From the NCBI GenBank assembly GCA_934645125.1, contig CAKUDT010000116.1, positions 1 to 5,215 of the forward strand: a stretch of 5,215 bases of DNA, written 5' to 3'. Positions 1 through 4,682 of this stretch are shown one piece after another (within the stretch, counting starts at the first letter, position 1; every line of letters starts with the position of its first letter). The notes under the pieces are model-generated. The model had not been told where the DNA came from. It did not search any database and saw nothing but the letters and a program-made list of their open reading frames with translations. Position numbers and translations under genes: made by a program. Source of the DNA: an uncultured Eggerthellaceae bacterium. GTDB taxonomy: Bacteria; Actinomycetota; Coriobacteriia; Coriobacteriales; Eggerthellaceae.

Positions 1-782
1 CTGGCTGGGAAAGCGTGAACTTGTACGGTATACAACCGAACTCCCGCTACTATACCGATTTGCAGCTTGACAACAATACCGTCACTGCTGGTCGGGGCTT
101 CATGATGAAGTTCGACCTTTCTGTGGGCGATACCGTTGATCTTTACGACAAGTATGAGAATAAGACCTATACGTTCACCATTGGCTCGACAGGGGGCAAC
201 AGCGGCACCATGGACGTATATGCGCCGTTCGATACGGTAAACACCCTTATGGGAAACGACGCCGATTATTTCAGCGGATATCTATCCGATATGCCCCTTG
301 ACTTCGACGCGCGGTATCTTGCCAACGACATAACCCCCGAGCAAATGGATAAAATAGGCGCGCAAATGGAAGACTCCATGGGAGGCATGATGCAGCTTTT
401 AGTGGGAGTATCCGTTGCCATCTTCATTGTATTGATGTATCTGCTCACAAAGACAATCATAGAGCGCAGTGCCCGCGCCATTTCTTACATGAAAGTGTTC
501 GGTTACACCAATAAAGAAATCAACCAACTGTATCTGCGTTCAATCACCGAGGTTGTTGTCGTATCGCTTATTGCCGTTATCCCGCTTATCATCGAAGCGC
601 TCACGCTTTTGCTGAAGGTGGTATTCATACGCTACAACGGCAATTTCGTCATGGCGCTTCCCATTGAGCGCCTTGCCCTGGAAGTGGTCCTTGGTATTGC
701 CTGCTACGCACTTGTGGCGTACTTCCACGCCCGTCGCATCAAGAACGTACCGCTCGCCCTTGCCCTTAAAACGCAGGAGTAA
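1..782 (+). CDS. ABC transporter permease, FtsX/MacB type (C-terminal part, 5' end outside window)
   Basis: This is the last ~260 residues of an integral membrane permease of the FtsX/MacB superfamily, which works with a cytoplasmic ATPase. The frame is open to the left edge (codons for G-W-E-S precede the GTG at 15), and that GTG has no ribosome binding site, so it is internal. Counting from that GTG, residues ~1-120 form a polar extracytoplasmic stretch. Three hydrophobic segments follow at ~126-147, ~178-203 and ~219-238. Between the first two lies the loop ISYMKVFGYTNKEI, resembling the family's cytoplasmic 'G.LKALGas..qI' loop. The end (ARRIKNVPLALALK) matches the typical family terminus. 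This is the C-terminal FtsX domain in normal order. The substrate cannot be told; export of lipids, peptides or drugs is typical of the superfamily. It converges on the C1 genes and shares no apparent function with them. Confidence 0.85.
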   Translation, partial: GWESVNLYGIQPNSRYYTDLQLDNNTVTAGRGFMMKFDLSVGDTVDLYDKYENKTYTFTIGSTGGNSGTMDVYAPFDTVNTLMGNDADYFSGYLSDMPLDFDARYLANDITPEQMDKIGAQMEDSMGGMMQLLVGVSVAIFIVLMYLLTKTIIERSARAISYMKVFGYTNKEINQLYLRSITEVVVVSLIAVIPLIIEALTLLLKVVFIRYNGNFVMALPIERLALEVVLGIACYALVAYFHARRIKNVPLALALKTQE

Positions 783-799
783 AACCCTCGCCCAAATGC

Positions 800-832
800 A
801 AAAAAAGGGTCAGCCTCGAATAGCTGGCCCTT
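800..832 (-). terminator. Rho-independent terminator, second of two behind the methyltransferase gene
   Basis: A 10-bp stem (805-814 with 823-832, one G-U pair, 8-base loop) is followed on the minus strand by seven U (A800-A806 on the plus strand). The U run lies only on the minus side; on the plus side the stem is followed by GGGAACGG. It therefore faces transcripts coming from the methyltransferase gene and may stop read-through into the convergent permease gene. It could still slow plus-strand transcription from the permease, which has no better terminator. Confidence 0.7.
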
Positions 833-865
833 GGGAACGGCGCAAGTTGGACGGTATGGCTTACG

Positions 866-906
866 CCAAACACAGAGGAGGCAGCCTCTTTCGAGACTGC
901 CTCCTC
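866..906 (-). terminator. Hairpin terminator 30 bases after the methyltransferase stop
   Basis: A perfect 10-bp inverted repeat (875-884 with 897-906, GAGGAGGCAG/CTGCCTCCTC) continues, after one C-A mismatch, into a further 3 bp closing a 4-base loop. On the minus strand it is followed by TGTGTTTGG, a broken U tract. It is very stable but its U tract is imperfect, which may explain the second terminator at 800-832. On the plus strand no U tract follows. Confidence 0.65.
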
Positions 907-935
907 GCAACTATCAGTATTTCGAGAAACCGAAA

Positions 936-1778
936 CTACTTCTTCTGAACGCCGAAACGATCTTCGCGGTAAGCGTCGATGTACTCCATGCAGAATTCAT
1001 CGTTGCCCATCAGAGCGCTTGCACCGTAGATGCAGCCCATCATGTCGCGGTTCAGCGGGTCAACAATAGCGGAGTCCATACCGTTGAACATGGAGAGAAT
1101 CATGAACGGGATGTTGATGTGCTTACGAGAAGGCATGTTGAAGGAGATGTTGGACAGACCAGAGGTAATGTGAGCCTCAGGAGCCTCTTCCGTGATAGCA
1201 CGGCAAACTTCAGCGAAGCAGATGAAGGACTGGTCGTTGGTGCCCAGGGTCTCTACCAGCGGATCGAAGAACAGCTGATCAGCGTCTACGCCGTACTCTT
1301 CGGCCTTCTTCATGACCTTGCGGAAGTTGTCAATACGACCAGCAGCGTCGGAAGGAATACCGCGCTCATCGTCGTCGAGCATGATAACGCACTTCCAGTC
1401 GGTACCAGCAATAACGGGGAATACCTTGTCAACCTTGCCTTCGCACAAGGAAGCGGAGTTGATCATACCAGGAACCTTGCAGAGCTTCATGGCTTCCAGC
1501 AGCACGTCAACGTTGGGGCTGTCCAGCGTAATGGGGGTGTCAACGACTTCCTGGATCAGGTTAACCAGCCAGGTCATGGTCTCCAGGTTGTCACCAAAGC
1601 CGTTGGTGGTAGCAGGGCTGCAGTCCAGGTAGTCTGCGCCAGCTTCGGTCTGAGCAATAGCGATTTCCTTGATGTACTCTGCATCGCCCTCTTCAACAGC
1701 CTTACCCGTACGGGGCACGAAGCCATTGATTTTCTCAGCGATGATGTAAACCGGACGATCAGAATCTTCACCGATCAT
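936..1778 (-). CDS. Methyltetrahydrofolate:corrinoid methyltransferase (AcsE/MtgA-like, pterin-binding TIM barrel)
   Basis: A 280-residue cytoplasmic enzyme of the pterin-binding (DHPS-like) family that moves a methyl group between tetrahydrofolate and the cobalt of a corrinoid protein. Motifs align with acetogen AcsE from memory: D86 in TLDSPN, N107 in MINS, D172 in FDPL and N210 in SGLSNIS. These correspond to the pterin-contacting D75, N96 and D160 and the catalytic-site N199 of Moorella AcsE, offset by a steady 11-12 residues. The length is slightly above AcsE, with a longer N-terminus and a small insertion around residues 53-63. The ATG at 1778 is preceded by GGGAGG (1785-1790). It is the last gene of the minus-strand row and has its own promoter and two terminators. 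The sequence cannot decide the direction: to H4folate (demethylation; MtgA/MtvA role) or from it (acetyl-CoA synthesis; AcsE role). MetH-like function is unlikely because homocysteine-binding and other MetH domains are absent. Confidence 0.88.
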   Translation of the reverse strand: MIGEDSDRPVYIIAEKINGFVPRTGKAVEEGDAEYIKEIAIAQTEAGADYLDCSPATTNGFGDNLETMTWLVNLIQEVVDTPITLDSPNVDVLLEAMKLCKVPGMINSASLCEGKVDKVFPVIAGTDWKCVIMLDDDERGIPSDAAGRIDNFRKVMKKAEEYGVDADQLFFDPLVETLGTNDQSFICFAEVCRAITEEAPEAHITSGLSNISFNMPSRKHINIPFMILSMFNGMDSAIVDPLNRDMMGCIYGASALMGNDEFCMEYIDAYREDRFGVQKK

Positions 1779-1819
1779 AGGAATCCTCCCTTTCGTGTGC
1801 TCGTTTGCACGATCTTCTT

Positions 1820-1858
1820 AGTTTTCACCCCGGCGACTCTTGTCGCAGGCGCAAAACT
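1820..1858 (-). promoter_or_regulatory. Leader hairpin of the methyltransferase mRNA
   Basis: On the minus strand, AGTTTT (1858-1853) pairs with AAAACT (1825-1820), and inside it GCGAC (1846-1842) pairs with GTCGC (1837-1833) around a 4-base AAGA loop. C-G and G-U pairs join the two, interrupted by mismatches. It would start only a few bases after the predicted transcription start. There is no U tract after it, so it is not a terminator. A 5' stabilising stem-loop or protein-binding leader is the likeliest reading. Confidence 0.4.
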
Positions 1859-1861
1859 TCT

Positions 1862-1916
1862 TGTAGCTATTCTATACCGAAAGATAGAATATTTTTGCCT
1901 CCGTTGCATTATTTTG
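1862..1916 (-). promoter_or_regulatory. Candidate activator-dependent promoter of the methyltransferase gene
   Basis: The minus strand shows a -10-like TAGAAT at 1874-1869, with no acceptable -35 at 17 bases (the hexamer there is CAAAAA). Instead, GCAA repeats lie at 1907-1904 and 1898-1895, the first preceded by CAAAA-N4, giving CAAAATAATGCAA at 1916-1904. The repeats centre about 40 bases before the predicted start (~1862), a usual place for a class II activator. A second possible -10 is TATCTT at 1886-1881. The arrangement resembles the region upstream of the corrinoid gene (4601-4657). Confidence 0.4.
1868..1891. repeat. Perfect dyad TATTCTAT-N8-ATAGAATA over the -10 region
   Basis: Two 8-base arms (1868-1875 and 1884-1891) are perfect inverted repeats with an 8-base spacer, giving half-sites 16 bp apart. 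The dyad covers the candidate -10 (1869-1874) and the spacer upstream of it. This geometry fits a dimeric repressor operator, or a MerR-type site in a promoter spacer. It is AT-rich, so a chance or structural origin remains possible. No partner regulator for it is in the window. Confidence 0.45.
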
Positions 1917-1968
1917 ACATTCCACCCCTAAAAGGAAAGCAAATGTAAAGAAGGGCATGTCAGGGAAG

Positions 1969-1998
1969 AAAAAGCCAGCGCACGCGCGGCACGCTGAG
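1969..1998 (-). repeat. Degenerate duplicate of the metF terminator
   Basis: This 30-base stretch aligns without gaps to 2036-2065, matching at 25 of 30 positions, including the leading AAAAA (U5 on the minus strand). Two of the five changes hit the stem and turn T-A pairs into C-A mismatches, and two more break the base of the stem (GGC to GAG). Only the CAGCG/CGCTG part still pairs well. It looks like a duplicated terminator that has decayed, or one copy of a dispersed palindromic repeat. Confidence 0.6.
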
Positions 1999-2035
1999 AC
2001 GGGAGGGCGAGGCACAGAGCCAAGAGAGCACCATC

Positions 2036-2067
2036 AAAAAGCCAGCGTACGCACGGTACGCTGGCTT
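2036..2067 (-). terminator. Rho-independent terminator of the metF gene
   Basis: A perfect 12-bp stem (2039-2050 with 2056-2067; core GCCAGCGTAC/GTACGCTGGC) with a 5-base loop lies about 18 bases after the metF stop and runs into five U on the minus strand (A2036-A2040 on plus). This is a canonical intrinsic terminator. Confidence 0.88.
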
Positions 2068-2085
2068 GTAAGGTGAACCTTGATG

Positions 2086-3720
2086 TTACGCCTCGGGCTC
2101 GCTTGCGTCGGCGGGGTAACGCTTCGGCGCGTCGGGAGCCGCCTGGGGGCCTTCCAAAAACTCACGATCAGGGGAAACGCCCGGCATCCACTCACGGCGC
2201 GCGTAACCGTCGCGCCCTTCCACCATGTTGCCCCACGGGCTGGTCTGCCAGTTGGCCCACTGGTTCGGCGGCACAATGTAGTCCGCCAGGCTCTCGGCCT
2301 TCCCATAATGCTTCGTGCGATGGTACGCCTTATACCAAATGCAGTAGCGCTCACCAGGGAATACCTCGCACCAGCCATCGCGCGAGCCGCCGCACGGTCC
2401 ATTACGCTGGCACTTGGGACACTGCGACATGGGGCACGTATAGCCGCACGCGTATAAGCCGCAGTCGCCGCAATCAATGCAGTGATACAGCGCAACTTTA
2501 CTCAAATGCTCTATGCCATGGGGACGCAGCTGCCCGCGCTTACGGTCTTTGCCGCCAACGACCGACTTGAACGCCGCGTTAATGGGACTTCCCGGCACGA
2601 ACACCAGCTTATGGAAGACGCGCGACATGCGATAGTTTCCACGAATCTCCTTGTCGCCGAAAAGATCGCCTTCCGGGGAATTGCGTTCGTTGGAGTTCAG
2701 AAGCGTTTCGGGATCTTGCTTGTACACCCAGAAGCTTGTCTTGGGCGCAAACATCACATCGCGCGCCGCCGCCTGCCAGTCGCTTGCGTACTCCTGCGCC
2801 TTTTCAAGCAGGTATTTCACCGTTTCCGCTGTCACGTGAGCGCCGCCGATATGAGCACCTGCATAACCCATGCCGCGCGCCGCAGCAATAAGCTTCGCCG
2901 CACGATCAAGATTCGCTTGAACGCCGCCATCAGGCAGTTCTTTTTCCGTGCGCACTACTTCCAGCAGCTCGTCGGACACATCGCAGCCGGGAACGCCACC
3001 GCGATGCATGAACGCCGCCGTACCCGCATTTAGCACGAAAATGTTTGCAACCAAGGGGACGTCAATACCGGCATCACGTACAAGCATGAGCATTTCCTGC
3101 ATCTTGCGCGCATCGTAGCCCACTTGGCTCACAATGAAACGCGCGCCGGCAGCAACTTTCTTCTTCAGCTTATAGAACTGCGTGAACACTTCCCCTTCGG
3201 TCCATTTGAAGGGAGAAACCACGGCACCCGGGAAGAAATTGGACGGCTGCGTGCGCACAAGCTTTTTGCCACGCGGATATGCCATGCCTTCGTTCATATC
3301 GCAGACAAGCTGCGTCATGGTAACGGGATCAAGGTCGAACACCGGGCGCGCCTGGCCCATCCAGCCGCCAGTGGGGGCATCGCCCGTCATGCACAGCAGG
3401 TTTTCGATTCCCACACGTTGCATGCCATAGAGCTGCGATTCAATCTGATTGCGATTGCGGTCTTTGCAGGTCATGTGAACCAGGGGGGCAATTCCCCGGG
3501 AAAGCAGATCGGCTGCAAAAGAGTCCGCAAGAAGAGCGGGCGTACCGCTGGGAGAATCGGTGATAGAGATAGCGTCAACCAGCCCTGTGTTCCAAATCTC
3601 AACCGCCTCTTCAAGCGTTTTTATCTGGGCTGGCTCCACCGCTCCCCTACCGGGAACAGCTTCGACGCTTACTACGAATGAGCCTGACTCAAATGCCTCT
3701 CGAAAACGATTTTGAACCAT
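2086..3720 (-). CDS. metF: Methylenetetrahydrofolate reductase fused to a MetV-type cysteine-rich domain
   Basis: A 544-residue cytoplasmic protein. Residues ~5-310 are a MetF-type flavin TIM barrel that interconverts 5,10-methylene-H4folate and 5-methyl-H4folate. Visible are the catalytic-type Glu in SVEAVPGRG (E20), the CMTGDAP loop (~110-116, the counterpart of E. coli 'RGDLP') and IVSQVGYD (Q199). Residues ~405-475 are the MTHFR_C/MetV domain, with ten cysteines at 414, 417, 420, 425, 429, 434, 437, 443, 451 and 460, including CPKCQRNGPCGG. In MetV-type subunits such cysteines bind iron-sulfur clusters and/or zinc, so electrons probably come from a partner other than NADH alone. In acetogens MetF and MetV are usually separate proteins; here they are one chain. 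The tail (~525-544) is Pro/Ala/Glu-rich. I chose the ATG at 3720 because AAGGAG lies 5 bases before it. An in-frame ATG at 3735 would add MQGDA but has no ribosome binding site. It has its own terminator and leader. Confidence 0.92.
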   Translation of the reverse strand: MVQNRFREAFESGSFVVSVEAVPGRGAVEPAQIKTLEEAVEIWNTGLVDAISITDSPSGTPALLADSFAADLLSRGIAPLVHMTCKDRNRNQIESQLYGMQRVGIENLLCMTGDAPTGGWMGQARPVFDLDPVTMTQLVCDMNEGMAYPRGKKLVRTQPSNFFPGAVVSPFKWTEGEVFTQFYKLKKKVAAGARFIVSQVGYDARKMQEMLMLVRDAGIDVPLVANIFVLNAGTAAFMHRGGVPGCDVSDELLEVVRTEKELPDGGVQANLDRAAKLIAAARGMGYAGAHIGGAHVTAETVKYLLEKAQEYASDWQAAARDVMFAPKTSFWVYKQDPETLLNSNERNSPEGDLFGDKEIRGNYRMSRVFHKLVFVPGSPINAAFKSVVGGKDRKRGQLRPHGIEHLSKVALYHCIDCGDCGLYACGYTCPMSQCPKCQRNGPCGGSRDGWCEVFPGERYCIWYKAYHRTKHYGKAESLADYIVPPNQWANWQTSPWGNMVEGRDGYARREWMPGVSPDREFLEGPQAAPDAPKRYPADASEPEA

Positions 3721-3725
3721 AGCAT

Positions 3726-3731
3726 CTCCTT
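3726..3731 (-). promoter_or_regulatory. Ribosome binding site that fixes the metF start
   Basis: AAGGAG on the minus strand ends 5 bases before the ATG at 3720-3718. It lies inside the five-codon extension that starts at the ATG at 3735, and no purine-rich site precedes that upstream ATG. This makes 3720 the real start. Confidence 0.8.
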
Positions 3732-3779
3732 GCATCGCTGGCCACTCTCGCTAACAGCAAGCCGACTTCCGCGCTAGGA

Positions 3780-3809
3780 TTTTTAGATTCACTCGCCCGT
3801 TGTTGTCGC
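3780..3809 (-). promoter_or_regulatory. Weak candidate promoter of the metF gene
   Basis: On the minus strand GCGACA (3809-3804) and TAAAAA (3785-3780) are 18 bases apart, each matching the sigma-70 consensus at 4 of 6 positions. The corrinoid gene's terminator ends upstream at 3846, so metF needs either its own promoter near here or read-through. The CAAAA-N4-GCAA element of the other two promoters is absent. Confidence 0.2.
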
Positions 3810-3845
3810 TCGCGTTCGAGATTTCCATTGCCCTTATTGTGCAAC

Positions 3846-3880
3846 AAAAAAACGCCCACCGAGTATGTCGGTGGGCGTTT
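3846..3880 (-). terminator. Rho-independent terminator of the corrinoid protein gene
   Basis: A perfect 13-bp stem (3850-3862 with 3868-3880, core ACGCCCACCGA/TCGGTGGGCGT) with a 5-base loop is followed on the minus strand by a run of seven U (A3846-A3852 on plus, partly in the stem). It lies about 35 bases after the stop at 3916. It is strong and separates the corrinoid gene from metF. Confidence 0.92.
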
Positions 3881-3915
3881 CGTGCCAATTAAGTCGCGAA
3901 AGGTTTAACCTGGAA

Positions 3916-4554
3916 TTAACCCAGCATAACCTCGGCAGCCTTAGCAGCGCAAGCACCTGCGTCAACGGTGTAGTAGTCAGCACCGATTTCGTCGCAGAAT
4001 GCCTGGGTAACAGGAGCGCCACCAACGAAGATGGTGCGGCCTTCGTACAGGCCAGCGTCCTTGATAGCCTTAACAGCATCAGCCAGAGCAGGCATGGTAA
4101 CGGTCAGCAGAGCAGACAGGCAAACGAGCTTGCACTCAGGATGCTCGCGCAGGTAGTCGCAGATAGCTTCGTTGGAAACGTCAACGCCCAGGTCGGCCAT
4201 TTCAAAGCCCTTGCCCTCGAGCATCATGCGAACCAGGTTCTTGCCAATGTCATGCATGTCGCCAGCAACCGTAGCAATCATGCCGTAGCCAGCAGGCTCG
4301 GAACCAGCAGCAGACAGATGCGGCTTCAGAACCTCGGTGCAAGCAGCCATGGTACGAGCAGCAACCAGCATTTCAGGAACGAACAGTTCGCCAGCAGAGA
4401 ACTTCTCGCCAACGTAGTCCAGAGCAGCAATCAGACCGTCGTCCAGGATCTGCTGAGGAGCGATACCCTCTTCCAGGCACTGCTCAACCAGCGGCACAGC
4501 CTTCTTCTTCTTGCCCTTGATGACCATTTCTTTGAGCTCTTCAAGCGTAGACAT
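3916..4554 (-). CDS. Corrinoid (methyl-carrier) protein, MtaC/MttC/MtgC type
   Basis: A 212-residue cytoplasmic protein that carries a methyl group on the cobalt of a bound corrinoid and passes it between methyltransferases. Residues ~1-85 are the helical cap (B12-binding-2 type), with the typical VGEKFSAGELFVPEMLVAA stretch. Residues ~88-212 are the Rossmann-like B12-binding domain. DMHDIGKNLV holds the D-x-H-x-x-G motif with H101 as the lower cobalt ligand, SALLTVTM (147-154) lines the nucleotide-tail pocket, and VGGAPV (177-182) completes the site. The length is usual for the family. The ATG at 4554 has GGGGA 6-10 bases upstream. Its codons look strongly biased (Ala as GCT/GCA), suggesting high expression. 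The regulator gene lies upstream and metF downstream beyond a strong terminator. The substrate-side methyltransferase cannot be named from this protein alone. Confidence 0.93.
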   Translation of the reverse strand: MSTLEELKEMVIKGKKKKAVPLVEQCLEEGIAPQQILDDGLIAALDYVGEKFSAGELFVPEMLVAARTMAACTEVLKPHLSAAGSEPAGYGMIATVAGDMHDIGKNLVRMMLEGKGFEMADLGVDVSNEAICDYLREHPECKLVCLSALLTVTMPALADAVKAIKDAGLYEGRTIFVGGAPVTQAFCDEIGADYYTVDAGACAAKAAEVMLG

Positions 4555-4600
4555 ATCGTGTCCCCTTTCTTTTTAATTTGCGTTACTCTTCCTAAGCAAC

Positions 4601-4657
4601 ACTGAGCATGATAGAGGTTTTTTTTGCCTAAAAATTGCTCATTCTTGCTAATTTTTG
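4601..4657 (-). promoter_or_regulatory. Candidate activator-dependent promoter of the corrinoid gene
   Basis: On the minus strand a good -10, TATCAT, lies at 4613-4608, but the -35 position (AATTTT) is poor. Upstream are three GCAA repeats at 4648-4645, 4638-4635 and 4627-4624, spaced 10 and 11 bases, so all face the same side of the helix. The farthest is part of CAAAAATTAGCAA (4657-4645). The repeat cluster centres near -41 from the predicted start at ~4601. This fits a promoter switched on by a direct-repeat-binding activator such as the adjacent AraC protein. Confidence 0.45.
4630..4656. repeat. AT-rich inverted repeat AAAAATT-N13-AATTTTT in the corrinoid promoter
   Basis: Seven-base arms at 4630-4636 and 4650-4656 flank 13 bases that hold parts of the GCAA direct repeats. 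The dyad centre (4643) falls at about -42 of the predicted promoter. It might be an operator, or a very weak hairpin behind the regulator gene. An all-A/T stem without a U tract beyond it is not a credible terminator. Confidence 0.4.
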
Positions 4658-4682
4658 TACTTTCTTGACAAGTTATCACTAT

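Larger units (their letters stand above)
1779..2085. other. Intergenic region between metF and methyltransferase genes
   Basis: These 307 bases contain no convincing gene. From the metF side they hold the metF terminator (2036-2067), a decayed copy of it (1969-1998), a candidate promoter with activator-like repeats (1862-1916), a dyad (1868-1891), a leader hairpin (1820-1858) and the ribosome binding site of the methyltransferase (1785-1790). I see nothing specific in 1917-1968 or 1999-2035. No cobalamin riboswitch hallmarks were recognised. Confidence 0.7.

Noticed and set aside
15..17. GTG as the start of the permease gene
   Set aside because: No ribosome binding site precedes it and the frame is open to the window edge; a permease also needs the missing N-terminal membrane segment.
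831..1931. Long plus-strand open frame (366 codons) opposite the methyltransferase gene
   Set aside because: It is antisense to a gene with clear family motifs, has low-complexity, non-family protein content and runs through a terminator hairpin and a promoter region. Mirror frames are expected over strongly codon-biased genes.
1912..1947. Plus-strand TTGACA at 1914-1919 as a -35 box
   Set aside because: No -10 box follows at 15-19 bases, and no plus-strand gene lies downstream.
1779..2035. Cobalamin riboswitch upstream of the methyltransferase
   Set aside because: No B12-box-like conserved segment was recognisable, and the predicted leader (~80 bases) is too short for that riboswitch class.
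2073..3681. Several plus- and minus-strand frames overlapping metF
   Set aside because: They are all shadows in other frames of a gene with clear MetF and cysteine-rich domains; arginine-, alanine- or histidine-rich compositions are typical of wrong frames.
3721..3735. Upstream ATG at 3735 as the metF start
   Set aside because: The only good ribosome binding site (3726-3731) lies between this ATG and the one at 3720, so it serves the latter.
3865..4605. Plus-strand open frame (246 codons) opposite the corrinoid gene
   Set aside because: It is antisense to a gene with an intact DxHxxG motif, spans the terminator arm at its start, and its protein resembles nothing recognisable.
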